36,677 nt of DNA from an uncultured Myxococcales bacterium (GTDB taxonomy: Bacteria; Myxococcota_A; UBA9042), in assembly GCA_903883645.1 (NCBI GenBank), contig CAISBR010000243.1, forward strand, positions 1 through 36,677, read 5' to 3'. Positions 7,978-16,293 of the stretch are shown here, in pieces; position 1 is the stretch's first letter, and each line of letters begins with the position of its first letter. Below the pieces are notes generated by a model. That model saw only the letters and a program-made list of their open reading frames with translations, made no database searches and had not been told where the DNA came from. A program made the position numbers and the translations under genes.

Positions 7978-9846
7978 GTGACACACCACAAACTGGCGAC
8001 TTTTCTTGCCATTGTAGCCGCAGCGACGGCGTTGATGGGCGCGACTGTCCACGCGGGCGAGGTGGGCTTGGCCGACGACGCCAGTTCGACTTGCGAGCGG
8101 CAATTGGTGCTGCGCAACGTCGCCAGCAAGCCCGTCACCATCGGCCTACCTGGGGTGGCGCCACGCCTACTGGCCGGCGGCAAGACCGCGCGCTGGTGTG
8201 CGACGAGCCCCGAGACCCAGTGGACCGCCAGCACGACCGCTTGGCTGTACCGCGGCCAGGTGAACATTGCGTCGGGAGAACGGCGGGTTATCACCCTTGC
8301 GGTGCCGGGCGCGACCGTGGTGGTGATCAACTTGACCGGCGAACTGCAGTCGATCGCCCTGGATGGCGCGGTGGTGGCGCGCGTGGCGCCCGGAGAGCAA
8401 AAGACCCTCGGCCCCATCGCGGCGGGCGAGCGGGTGCTGCAAGCCAAGTCCCTGCGCAGTAGCGCGATGTGGGCAACCACCCTAAAGCTGCGACCGGGAG
8501 CGACCTCGCAGCTGCGGCTGCCCGCCGCCCAAGGTGTCCTGCGCGTACAGAACCCGCTGAGCGAAGTGGCGGCCCTAGCTTTGGATGGGCGCTCGTTCGG
8601 CAACGTGGAGCCTGAGGCCAAGCTGACCGCCCTCGGTTTTGCGCCAGGTGGCCACGAAGTGCAGTGGCTGGGCCGTGATACGGGCAAGGTGGCGCGCGAA
8701 GTGGCCCAGGCCGACGCCCCCCACGAACGGGCCTCGCCGCGGGTCAAGGTCGCGCTGCACAATCGTACAGGCGAAATCCTTGATGTTCCTGCCGGGTTGC
8801 GCGATGTAGGCACCAGTGTTGCGCCGCGCGCCAAGCTGTCGTGGAGCCTGCCACGCGGCGAGTACGGCATCGTGCTGACCGGTCAGCGCTCGGGTCTGCC
8901 CTATCGGCTCGATGTGCGCAAGCGCGGTCCTGCGCTGTTGCAGTGGGAAATTCGGCGGCCTGTCGCCACATTGCGCCTGGTCAATGCGTCGGGGCAAGCG
9001 CTGCAGGCCGAGGTGCCGACCCTAGGGCCCCTGCCGATGGAGCCGGGGAGCCGGGCGCTATTGCGAGTCCCGGCGGGCAAACTGGCCGTGGCGGCGCGGC
9101 TGCCTGGGCGCGACAAGCCCCTTGAAGTCAAGATGTTTTTGCGTGCGAATCAAGAGGCCGTGTGGAACATTGCGTCGCGATCAACCTACGTTGTCGCCAA
9201 AAGCACCTGGAACACGCCGGTCGAGGTCTATGTCGATGGCCGCCGGGCGGGCACGATCAAGCCAACCGGCGATTATCGCATTCCGCTGGTGGCGGGCCGG
9301 CACGCGATCGAAGCCCGTGTGGCGGCGATGCATTGGCGCGAGACCGCGCAAGTCGATGTGAACGATGGGGACCACGGCGTGGTGCGGTTTTCGCCACCAA
9401 GCGGCGCGGTGCATATCGATAACGAGGGCGGCGAGGCCGTGGAGTTCTGGCTAGAGGGTAGCAAGATCGCGACAGTTTCTGCCGGCCGCTCGGCGATGGT
9501 GCCGGCCGGTCCAGGCACCGTGCACGGTCAGGTGGCGACGCCGGGACTGCAGCCAAGTCCTCGCAACGCCAAGGTTATGCCGACTCAGCAAGTCCAGGTA
9601 GCTGGGCCGGCGCTCAAGGCAGTGCAGGTCGAGTTGCTGAACAGCACGGGCGCTGCGATCGAAGTTGCCATAGACCAGGATGGATTGCAGGCCCTTGCCG
9701 CAGAGGCTCGCCGCCAGTTTGGCCCGGTGAGCGTGGGCGTACACCTCGTGCGTATCGTGCGCGAAGGCATCGATCTGCGCGGCGAATTGCGCATCGACGG
9801 CAGCCGGTCTGCGGTGCAGCTTGAGCTCAAGCCTGCCAGCAAGTAG
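7978..9846 (+). CDS. Large secreted protein with repeated PEGA-like beta modules
   Basis: A 622-aa protein of unknown function. The GTG at 7978 is followed by a Sec signal peptide (VTHHKLATFLAIVAAATALM..., cleavage near VHAGE). The rest is a series of roughly 70-90-residue beta-rich modules with recurring elements such as ALDGAVVARVAPGE, LDGRSFGNVEPEAK and VYVDGRRAGTIKPTG followed by GxHxxxAR. This resembles PEGA-type surface domains (hydrophobic-DG-x-x-x-G-hydrophobic). Cys residues are few. No membrane anchor or lipobox is seen, so it is likely periplasmic or extracellular. The frame is open further upstream into ftsY, but that part is out of frame with FtsY and not coding. A smaller protein of similar style lies at 13075-13935. 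Confidence 0.65.
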   Translation: MTHHKLATFLAIVAAATALMGATVHAGEVGLADDASSTCERQLVLRNVASKPVTIGLPGVAPRLLAGGKTARWCATSPETQWTASTTAWLYRGQVNIASGERRVITLAVPGATVVVINLTGELQSIALDGAVVARVAPGEQKTLGPIAAGERVLQAKSLRSSAMWATTLKLRPGATSQLRLPAAQGVLRVQNPLSEVAALALDGRSFGNVEPEAKLTALGFAPGGHEVQWLGRDTGKVAREVAQADAPHERASPRVKVALHNRTGEILDVPAGLRDVGTSVAPRAKLSWSLPRGEYGIVLTGQRSGLPYRLDVRKRGPALLQWEIRRPVATLRLVNASGQALQAEVPTLGPLPMEPGSRALLRVPAGKLAVAARLPGRDKPLEVKMFLRANQEAVWNIASRSTYVVAKSTWNTPVEVYVDGRRAGTIKPTGDYRIPLVAGRHAIEARVAAMHWRETAQVDVNDGDHGVVRFSPPSGAVHIDNEGGEAVEFWLEGSKIATVSAGRSAMVPAGPGTVHGQVATPGLQPSPRNAKVMPTQQVQVAGPALKAVQVELLNSTGAAIEVAIDQDGLQALAAEARRQFGPVSVGVHLVRIVREGIDLRGELRIDGSRSAVQLELKPASK

Positions 9847-9861
9847 CCCAAGGTCCAGGCT

Positions 9862-10641
9862 CTAATTGCCCGTGAACAGCGCCGGCCGCTTGGCCAAGAA
9901 TGCCGCCATGCCTTCTTTTTGATCGGCAGTGGCGAAGCAGCGACCAAAGGCCTGTGATTCCATCTCGATCGCCGCTGGCAGCCCAACGTCGGCCCCCGCT
10001 TCGATAACGCGCTTGGCCTCGGCCACCGCCAGTGGCCCCCGCGAAGCAATGCGCTGCGCCAGCTCAATGGCCTTGGGCAGAAGCGCCTCGGGCTCAAAGA
10101 CTTCTTGCACCACGCCGGTGCGCAGTGCCTCTTCGGCCGAAAATACGTCGCCGCTCAGCGTCCAGCGCTTGGCCCCGTGGCGACCCAGGATGCGCACCAG
10201 CCGCTGCGTGCCACCAAAGCCGGGAATCACGCCTAGCGAAGTCTCGGGCACGCCCAGCTTGGCCTTAGTCGAGGCGAGCACGATGTCGCACGCCAGCGCC
10301 AGCTCAAGGCCGCCGCCCAGGGCAAAACCGTTGACAGCGGCGATGACGACAAAGCGCATCCACGCGATTTTTTGCATGATTGCTGCGCCAGTTCGGCTGA
10401 AATGCTCGGCCTCGGCGGCGCCAAAGGGCTGCATGGCCGCGATATCCGCGCCCGCAACAAATGCGCGCTCACCGGTTCCGGTCAAGACAACTGCCCCCAC
10501 GCCGGGGTCTGCTGCCAGGTCGCTCAAACGCTGATCCAGGCACTCAAGTACCTGCATATTCAGCGCATTAAGGGCCTTGGGCCGGTTGATGGAAACTACG
10601 GCGACCGCACCATGGCGATCGACCAGCACCAACTCTTCCAT
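9862..10641 (-). CDS. Enoyl-CoA hydratase/isomerase (crotonase family)
   Basis: A 259-aa cytoplasmic enzyme of the usual crotonase length. Both catalytic glutamates of hydratases are present: Glu113 in GGGLELALACD and Glu133 in PETSLGVIPGFGGTQRL. The oxyanion-hole motif GADI is at about 64-67. It hydrates trans-2-enoyl-CoA in beta-oxidation or a related acid pathway (3-hydroxybutyryl-CoA dehydratase is equally possible). It sits 36 bp downstream of the small Cys-rich gene on the same strand and converges with the large secreted-protein gene. Confidence 0.88.
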   Translation of the reverse strand: MEELVLVDRHGAVAVVSINRPKALNALNMQVLECLDQRLSDLAADPGVGAVVLTGTGERAFVAGADIAAMQPFGAAEAEHFSRTGAAIMQKIAWMRFVVIAAVNGFALGGGLELALACDIVLASTKAKLGVPETSLGVIPGFGGTQRLVRILGRHGAKRWTLSGDVFSAEEALRTGVVQEVFEPEALLPKAIELAQRIASRGPLAVAEAKRVIEAGADVGLPAAIEMESQAFGRCFATADQKEGMAAFLAKRPALFTGN

Positions 10642-10677
10642 GGCAGCACCCCGGGTCGGGTGTAGGTGACGAACGGC

Positions 10678-10944
10678 TTACTTGCCGCCGCGCTTGCTCG
10701 CCTTGATGGGGTTGACCATCTTGGTGTCGACTTTCTTTTCGACCTTGGCGTGCGTCGCGAAATTGCACATGCCACCGGCCCACTTGGAAGCGGGGTTCTG
10801 GTACACGTTGCAGTAGGCCACGCTGTCCGACAGGCGGACGTGGCCGCAGCCCACACACTGCGAAGCTACAGCCTGAAAGCCGAACTTGGCGAAACGGGCT
10901 ACGGTGGCGGCATCGGCGGCAGGAGCGTTGATGGCGTCGCTCAT
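10678..10944 (-). CDS. Small cysteine-rich protein, possibly metal- or Fe-S-binding
   Basis: An 88-aa protein with four Cys in a CxxC-x10-C-x14-C pattern: CVGCGHVRLSD, YCNVYQNP, then SKWAGGMCNFATHAK. The P-x-x-KW...GxCN-ATH arrangement resembles, from memory, a small deltaproteobacterial family named for a PxKW motif. The Cys spacing is also not far from high-potential iron-sulfur proteins, but the aromatic residues expected around the cluster are not convincing. The C-terminus is Lys-rich (KVEKKVDTKMVNPIKASKRGGK). No signal peptide is present. The ATG at 10944 has a TGAGGAATCC stretch just upstream that can serve as ribosome binding site. It lies upstream of and in line with the enoyl-CoA hydratase. 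Confidence 0.65.
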   Translation of the reverse strand: MSDAINAPAADAATVARFAKFGFQAVASQCVGCGHVRLSDSVAYCNVYQNPASKWAGGMCNFATHAKVEKKVDTKMVNPIKASKRGGK

Positions 10945-11136
10945 GGATTCCTCAGGTCGACCTATCGGTCGGGCAAACGCCCACTGGCGGCACCGGTCGC
11001 GCTGGCTCGACGTTTGCGAGCATGGCTGGGGTGCACAGGTGGCGGCGCCCCGCGGTCGGCATGACCGGGCGGGGCAAAAGCGGCGCGGAGTCTAGGGTTG
11101 TCGGGGAGCAGTGTCAACCGCGCAGGTGCCGCTGCG

Positions 11137-12252
11137 TTATTCGCCGGTGCACATGCCCTGCACGCAGGTCTGCTCTGCGCCGCACGGGTGGCCCAAGCAG
11201 GCCAAGAACCCCATGCAACCCCACGAGATGGGCGGAGAGCAAATGGTGCCAACGTTGTCGCTGGGCACGCAGAATGTGGCCTCGCCGCCGTACGGGCAGT
11301 CGTTGTTGCTGGTGCACGCAGTGGGATGGGCGCAAAAGCTGCTGCCGTTCTTGAGCGCGCAGCGGCTGGATGCGCATTCGTAGTTGTTTTTGCACGACTC
11401 ACAGTACTGCTTGTTGCCCAGCGCGCAGGTCTCGACGCCCGCGCCGCCCACGTTCTTGAGGCAGTAGGCCTTGGTGGCCCCCTTGGGCTGGGTGCACAGC
11501 GTGCCGCTGCCGCAGCTGCCAGCGTCGCCGGTTGTGCAGGGCTTGGCGCAGAATCGCTCGCCAGTGCTGGCCGCATAGTAGCAGTCGAGGCCGCCGCTGC
11601 AGTCGCCGGGGCCGTTGCAGGGGCTGCAGGCGCTGCCGTCGCCCTTGCATGTGCCCGCGTCGGGCTGGCAGGCGAAGTCGTCGATGCCCGAACCGCTTTG
11701 CTTGCAGGTCGAGGCCGCCCCGCAGGTTGCGTCGCCCAAGGCGCAGTGCAAGCTGCAGTATTTGCCAGCACTTGTAGACAGGCAGAACGACTTGTCGTTG
11801 TTGGCGCCGGGCGACAAGTCCCAGCAGTCCGCGTCTTGGCCGCAGGGGTTGCAAAAGCGCGGCGAAGTGCAGATTAGGTTGCCTGACTGGGGGTTGCAGT
11901 ACAGTCCGGCCGGGCAGTCGGCGCTGGTGGTGCACAGGGTCGAGCAGATGCCGGCGCCGGTAGCGGGGTTCGTCTCGTAGCAACTGAGGCCCTTGGACTT
12001 GCAGTCGTCGTTCTTCGCGCACACGATTCCGAAGCCGCCAGGGTTGTTGGTGTCGAGAATCTGTACCTCTTTTAGGCCGCTGTCTTTGCTGCCCAACGTG
12101 TCGAGGTTGCCGCCGCCGCTGCCCGTGTCGGTGGTAGCGGTGCCGGCTGAGGTCAGGGTCGCCTTCGCATCGTCGCCGCCGCAGCCCGCGCATACCGCTA
12201 GCAACGCCATCATTGCGGTAAGTAGGGTTAACTGTTGTACAAATACCTGCAT
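11137..12252 (-). CDS. Cysteine-rich secreted lipoprotein
   Basis: A 371-aa protein with over 40 Cys residues. The N-terminus is a lipoprotein signal (hydrophobic LLTAMMALLAVCAGC followed by GGDD), so it is likely anchored to a membrane and exposed outside the cytoplasm. After a Gly/Thr/Ser-rich linker (about 28-50) come repeated short modules with two to four Cys, such as CAKNDDCKSKGLSC, CTTSADCPAGLYC, CGQDADCWDLS and CTSNNDCPYGG. This disulfide-rich pattern is frequent in Myxococcota and relatives, where its role is unknown. Adjacent ATGs occur at 12255 and 12252. A GGGGAG ribosome binding site fits the second better. It is divergent from the GST-like gene. Confidence 0.75.
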   Translation of the reverse strand: MQVFVQQLTLLTAMMALLAVCAGCGGDDAKATLTSAGTATTDTGSGGGNLDTLGSKDSGLKEVQILDTNNPGGFGIVCAKNDDCKSKGLSCYETNPATGAGICSTLCTTSADCPAGLYCNPQSGNLICTSPRFCNPCGQDADCWDLSPGANNDKSFCLSTSAGKYCSLHCALGDATCGAASTCKQSGSGIDDFACQPDAGTCKGDGSACSPCNGPGDCSGGLDCYYAASTGERFCAKPCTTGDAGSCGSGTLCTQPKGATKAYCLKNVGGAGVETCALGNKQYCESCKNNYECASSRCALKNGSSFCAHPTACTSNNDCPYGGEATFCVPSDNVGTICSPPISWGCMGFLACLGHPCGAEQTCVQGMCTGE

Positions 12253-12291
12253 CATCGCTCCCCGTCGCCCCACTGTGCCCGCGCACGCCGT

Positions 12292-12306
12292 TCCGTAGAG
12301 TACGGA
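12292..12306. promoter_or_regulatory. Perfect inverted repeat in divergent promoter region
   Basis: TCCGTA-GAG-TACGGA is a perfect 6-bp-arm inverted repeat 40-54 bp upstream of the lipoprotein start, in the 183-bp region shared with the GST-like gene. Its position fits an operator for a dimeric regulator, but no regulator gene is adjacent and the repeat is short. Confidence 0.25.
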
Positions 12307-12435
12307 GATGCATCCCCGACTACAAGCGGTATTCAACTGGCGAATCGTGCTACGGTTGCCCATCTGCGGTTTCGCTTTGCCGGCAGATCTGTTAGGTTTG
12401 CGTCCGTGTACGCTTAGCACCCACCCGGTGAATCC

Positions 12436-13059
12436 ATGCCCACACTTTTTCACTACCACGACTGCCCCTATTGCTTTCGCGTGCGCGCCTTTTTGGCCGA
12501 GCGCGAGGTCAAGTACGCCAGCAACCTCGTCGAGCGCGGGCATCCGCCCCCCGAGCTGTACTCGCTGACGCCGCTGGGCAAGCTGCCCGTGTGGGTGACC
12601 GACAAGGGGCGGCCGGTCTTTGGTTCGCGGAGCATCATTCGCTTTGTCGACCGCTTGGCCGAGGGCACACCCCTGATTCCACAGGATCCGCTCGCCGAAG
12701 CGCGGGTGGCTATGGCCGAAGACCTGGTCGACGAGGCCTTGCTGCCGCCCATGCTCAAGCTCGATCGCGAGATTGGCGGCAAGGGCGCGGACGAGTGGAA
12801 CATGGTGGTCTACAAGGCAGAGCTACAGAAGATTCGACAAACCCTCGAAGTGTTCGAACAAATCCTGGGTGGCCGGCAGTGGCTGGTGGGCGATGCGCTG
12901 TCGCCCGCGGACCTGGCCTTGGCGCTGCCACTGACCATTATCGAGCGATTCGGCCTTGATCTAACTGATTTTCCTGGGCTTTCCCAGCTGGCGGAGCGCC
13001 TAAATAAGCGTTCCTCGATCCTGGCCGCACGCAAGTCGCCGAGCCGCGCGCCCGAGTAA
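12436..13059 (+). CDS. Glutathione S-transferase-like protein with CPYC active site
   Basis: A 207-aa protein. The N-terminal thioredoxin-fold domain (1-80) starts LFHYHDCPYCFRVRAFLAE, with a glutaredoxin-type CPYC (Cys10, Cys13). The segment LYSLTPLGKLPVWV carries the conserved cis-Pro, and FGSRSIIRFVDRL matches the glutathione-binding SxxI region. The C-terminal half is helical, with LSPADLALALPL like the GST N-capping motif (S/T-x-x-D). It may act as a thiol transferase, GSH-dependent reductase or stress protein; the substrate is unknown. It starts in the region divergent from the Cys-rich lipoprotein and is followed 15 bp later by a secreted-protein gene. Confidence 0.8.
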   Translation: MPTLFHYHDCPYCFRVRAFLAEREVKYASNLVERGHPPPELYSLTPLGKLPVWVTDKGRPVFGSRSIIRFVDRLAEGTPLIPQDPLAEARVAMAEDLVDEALLPPMLKLDREIGGKGADEWNMVVYKAELQKIRQTLEVFEQILGGRQWLVGDALSPADLALALPLTIIERFGLDLTDFPGLSQLAERLNKRSSILAARKSPSRAPE

Positions 13060-13074
13060 GAAGGACACCTGCAC

Positions 13075-13935
13075 ATGACTGCAACCAAGCACACTTGCCC
13101 AGCGCTGCTGGCGGCGTGGACCGTGTGGCTGACGCTGATGTTGGCACTCACACTGGCAAAGCCCGCCTACGCCGAAGCGCCTCTCGCTACGCCCGCTGAA
13201 GCCACGCCCACTGCGGCGCCGATGGCGCACTTGGTGGTGCAAACCGACGCGGACGACTTGGTCATCGAGCTGCGCGGCGAGACCAGCGAGGGGCGCCTCG
13301 TGGGCCTGAAGAAGGGTGACAACGACCTGGAAGTGCCGGCAGGGCCGCTTAGGGCCGCGATTACAGCCAAAGGTGGCCGCGCCGTGGCCATGGTCGATGT
13401 GCAGCTTGCTGCGAGCGAGCGCAAGACGGTCAAAGTGGCGAGCCGGGGCGCGCTGGTCGTGCAAGCGCCGGCAGATGCCCATGTGCAAGTCGACGGCAAA
13501 GACCTATCCGCGCAAAATGGCGTATTCACAGGTGATTTTGAACCTGGCGCGCGCAGCGTGGTCGTGCAGCGCATCGGTAGCCTGGGGCAAAAGGGCAACG
13601 TGACGGTGCAAGTGAGCAAGACGGCTACGGTTACCCCAGAGCTTGATCGCTTTGATCCGGGCGGCCGTACGACCATGGCTTGGGCCAGTATTGTGGCCGG
13701 CGGCGCGCTCGTAGTGGCGGCACTGGTTGTGGATGCAACCGTAAAATGGGACGACTACGGCGGCGATGGTGCCCGCTGGGGTGCATTTTCGCTGGGCGCG
13801 GCTGGCTTTATCGGCGGCACAGTCTTGCTCAAGCGCACGCTCGACGAGCCGGCGCCGGTCGAGGAGCGGCCGTTCAAGGTGCAAGTGAGCCATGCCCCCG
13901 GCGGCGCGGTGGCGCGAGTGGGATGGGCGTTTTGA
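13075..13935 (+). CDS. Secreted/membrane protein with PEGA-like modules
   Basis: A 286-aa protein of unknown function. A Sec signal peptide (hydrophobic WTVWLTLMLALTLAKPAYA) is followed by an Ala/Pro/Thr linker and a beta-rich region including GALVVQAPADAHVQVDGKDL, which looks like a PEGA module. Two hydrophobic stretches occur at about 200-220 (AWASIVAGGALVVAALVVDA) and 240-255 (GAFSLGAAGFIGGTVLL), which may anchor it. The C-terminus (VSHAPGGAVARVGWAF) ends in an aromatic like an outer-membrane beta strand, but one strand is not enough to call a barrel. An AGAAGGACACCTGCAC stretch precedes the ATG. Its end overlaps the phosphatase gene by 13 bp. Confidence 0.6.
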   Translation: MTATKHTCPALLAAWTVWLTLMLALTLAKPAYAEAPLATPAEATPTAAPMAHLVVQTDADDLVIELRGETSEGRLVGLKKGDNDLEVPAGPLRAAITAKGGRAVAMVDVQLAASERKTVKVASRGALVVQAPADAHVQVDGKDLSAQNGVFTGDFEPGARSVVVQRIGSLGQKGNVTVQVSKTATVTPELDRFDPGGRTTMAWASIVAGGALVVAALVVDATVKWDDYGGDGARWGAFSLGAAGFIGGTVLLKRTLDEPAPVEERPFKVQVSHAPGGAVARVGWAF

Positions 13936-14414
13936 GCGCGCTGGCAGTCTTCAACTACCACGAGGTCGACACGGGCCTCTGGGTCGGTCCGTGCCCCAAC
14001 TCGCCTGAGCGCATCATCGCCTTGCGCAAGCGCGGCATCACAGCGGTCTTAAGTGTTCAGACTGACGCTGATTTGAGCGGCATGGGCATGTCGTGGAACC
14101 TGATGTGGCGGTTCTTACTGGCCCAAGGTCTGGCCTGCCACCGCCACCCGATCGTCGATTTTGACAACAAGGCGTTGCTCGCAGGCCTCGACGACGCGGT
14201 TGCCGCGGTTCGCGAGTTTCGCCTTGCCGGCCACCAGGTCTATTTGCACTGCAGCGCGGGTGTGAACCGGTCGCCTACGGTGGCGATCGCCTACTTGGTG
14301 GCGCACGGTGGCCAAGAGCTCGACGCGGCCTGGGCGCAGGTGATCGAGCGGCGGCCGTCGGAGCCCAACCGCGCGGTGCTTGATCGCTGGGTGGTGGGCA
14401 AGCGCCCGGCCTAA
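13923..14414 (+). CDS. Dual-specificity protein phosphatase (Cys-based)
   Basis: A 163-aa single-domain protein. The signature HCSAGVNRSPT (Cys110 nucleophile, Arg116) matches the HCxxGxxRS P-loop of dual-specificity/tyrosine phosphatases. Asp79 or Asp81 in HPIVDFDNK is the probable general acid. It would remove phosphate from Ser/Thr/Tyr residues, or possibly from other phosphorylated substrates. The ATG at 13923 is inside the end of the preceding gene (13-bp overlap), suggesting translational coupling; a longer frame back to 13680 would lie antisense-like within that gene. No matching kinase is in the window. A link to the FHA proteins 2 kb away is only speculation. Confidence 0.78.
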   Translation: MGVLSALAVFNYHEVDTGLWVGPCPNSPERIIALRKRGITAVLSVQTDADLSGMGMSWNLMWRFLLAQGLACHRHPIVDFDNKALLAGLDDAVAAVREFRLAGHQVYLHCSAGVNRSPTVAIAYLVAHGGQELDAAWAQVIERRPSEPNRAVLDRWVVGKRPA

Positions 14415-14468
14415 ACCTCACAAACGCTTATTTTGGCTACAGTTTTTCGGGATTGTTCGCGTGTGCCG

Positions 14469-14496
14469 TTGCGACACCCGCCGCTCTGTGTATGCT
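14469..14496 (+). promoter_or_regulatory. Candidate promoter for radical SAM gene
   Basis: TTGCGA (14469-14474) and TATGCT (14491-14496) have 16-bp spacing and lie 32 bp before the preferred ATG at 14529. This is a sequence match only. Confidence 0.4.
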
Positions 14497-14528
14497 AGAG
14501 CCAGCGCCCGCGTGGGCCGCGAGTGCCG

Positions 14529-16175
14529 ATGACCGACCAGCCCGCCAGCCCGACCGCTCTGCACCCTGAACGCCAGGTCGAGGTCCAACTCGGCCACTTG
14601 TGCAATAATCGCTGCGTGTTTTGTGTGTCTGGTCAGCTCAGCGAACAGGACCGCGCGCCGCAACTGCCCGCCGAGCCCATCTTGCGGCAGATCCGCGAGG
14701 CCCGCGCCAATGGCGCAGAGCGCATCACTTTGCTAGGCGGTGAGCCGACGATTCAGCGCTCGTTTGCGCAGATTCTGCAGGCCGCAGTCGAGCTGGATTT
14801 CGCCGAAGTGGTTATTTTTACCAACGGCGTGATGACCCCGCGCACCAGCTTCCGCGAGCGTACCCTAGAGCTCTTGGCCAAGCTTGGGCCAGAGCACCAG
14901 CGGCGCACGGTTTGGCGGTTTTCGCTGCAGGGCGGCGACGCGGCAAGCCACGATGCAACGACGCTGAACCCGGGATCCTTCCAACGGATCTTGGACTCAC
15001 TCGCGGTGCTGCACAGCCAAGGGGCGCGGCTGTCGGGCAACATGTGTGCGGTCGAGTCGAATTACCGCTCGGTGCCGCACTTGGCAGAGATTGCCCGGCA
15101 ATTTCAGCTCGAAAACTTGCATCTCGATGTGATGCGGCCACGCGACGCCGGCGAGCGCACCGAGCACGAACTGCGGTCGATGCTGCCGCGCTACTCCGAG
15201 ATGGCCAAAGCTTTCTTGGCGTTATCGCGCGAGGTCGATCGCCGACTGGGGCCGAGCTGGGACCTCAACTTCGGCAACTTGCCCTACTGCACCGCCCTGC
15301 CCGTCAGCCACCGCATCCATCACGACGGCGGCGACACGGTCACGGTGGCGGCGGACGGACAAGGAAACACCCAAGAAGGCTTCGACAAATACGCCGACAA
15401 GCGCTGCGACAAACACTTCTTGCCAAGCTGCAGCGGCTGCATGTTCGTGGCTCGCTGCTCGGGCGTGTTCGACACTTACCGCGAGTACTTTGGCGACGCC
15501 GAGTTTGAGCCCGTAACCGCCGAGCAGCTGTGGCAGAACGACACGAGCGGGCACCATTTCGTGCTATTGGCCGAAGCCAACCTGCGCAGCGCGGGCCTAG
15601 AAATCGACGCTGTCGACGAGCGCCAGGGCGAGCTCAGCGTGCGGCACGGCGCCTGGCTATGGCGGTTACAGCGCGCCGGCAGGCCCTGCAATCCCAGCGC
15701 GCAAATGACCCTGATAGGCGAGCGTTGGCAGGCGGTGGTGCTGCGTGCGCCATTGCCCGACACGGCGACCCTGCAAAGCGCACGCGACTTGGCCGAGCGC
15801 ATCACCCAGGCGCTGGGCGGAGCGGGCCCTAACCTCGCATCGTGGCAGCGGTTTCAGGCCGTTTGGCAGCAGCAAGCCGTGCAGCAGAACCAGGGGCTGC
15901 GGCAAGTCCAGCACGTACTTGCAGGGGTGGTGGCGCGCCTGCGCGGTCGCCCGCTTGCCGACTTGGCCTTTGGCCGTGCAGACTTACAACCCGAGGTCGC
16001 CCGGCTGCAATGGGGCGAGCCGCATGCCCAGCTCACCGTGACCGTGCGTGCCCGCCGCGACGAGCAAGGCCGCCTGCGCCCGCAGTTTGAGCACCAGGCC
16101 GTCGGTCTTACGAGCGAGACGGTCGCCGCGCTGAGCCGCGCGCTGGGCCAAGAACTCCGCGCCAACCCGCGCTAA
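14529..16175 (+). CDS. Radical SAM protein with C-terminal Cys cluster and unassigned C-terminal domain
   Basis: A 548-aa protein. The N-terminus has the 4Fe-4S/SAM motif CNNRCVFC (Cys25, Cys29, Cys32), then LLGGEPT for SAM binding and VIFTNGVM, a classic radical SAM partial barrel. At about 285-320 a second Cys set (RCDKHFLPSCSGCMFVARC) resembles a SPASM/twitch auxiliary cluster. About 190 further residues, rich in Arg, Gln and Ala, match nothing I recognise. A GTG two codons upstream (14523) is an alternative start. It is probably a peptide- or protein-modifying enzyme, but no precursor peptide is obvious; the nearest small ORF is the 40-aa membrane protein downstream. The gene stands alone between promoter-like sequence and an intergenic gap. 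Confidence 0.75.
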   Translation: MTDQPASPTALHPERQVEVQLGHLCNNRCVFCVSGQLSEQDRAPQLPAEPILRQIREARANGAERITLLGGEPTIQRSFAQILQAAVELDFAEVVIFTNGVMTPRTSFRERTLELLAKLGPEHQRRTVWRFSLQGGDAASHDATTLNPGSFQRILDSLAVLHSQGARLSGNMCAVESNYRSVPHLAEIARQFQLENLHLDVMRPRDAGERTEHELRSMLPRYSEMAKAFLALSREVDRRLGPSWDLNFGNLPYCTALPVSHRIHHDGGDTVTVAADGQGNTQEGFDKYADKRCDKHFLPSCSGCMFVARCSGVFDTYREYFGDAEFEPVTAEQLWQNDTSGHHFVLLAEANLRSAGLEIDAVDERQGELSVRHGAWLWRLQRAGRPCNPSAQMTLIGERWQAVVLRAPLPDTATLQSARDLAERITQALGGAGPNLASWQRFQAVWQQQAVQQNQGLRQVQHVLAGVVARLRGRPLADLAFGRADLQPEVARLQWGEPHAQLTVTVRARRDEQGRLRPQFEHQAVGLTSETVAALSRALGQELRANPR

Positions 16176-16227
16176 CTAGCTGCAGTCACTATCGTTATTC
16201 GGTAAACCAACATATCCGGCAAATTTC

Positions 16228-16255
16228 TTGCGGGCCCGCTCCATCGATCTACATT
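16228..16255 (+). promoter_or_regulatory. Weak candidate promoter for the 40-aa membrane protein
   Basis: TTGCGG (16228-16233) and TACATT (16250-16255), spacing 16 bp, lie 39 bp before the ATG at 16294. The match is weak. Confidence 0.25.
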
Positions 16256-16293
16256 CGCGCTGTACCCACAACGGGACACGCGCGGAGGGAACG

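Noticed and set aside
11098..11877. Long Ala/Gly/Val-rich open frame on the + strand
   Set aside because: It is antisense to the Cys-rich lipoprotein; its skewed composition is a by-product of the GC-rich Cys codons opposite.
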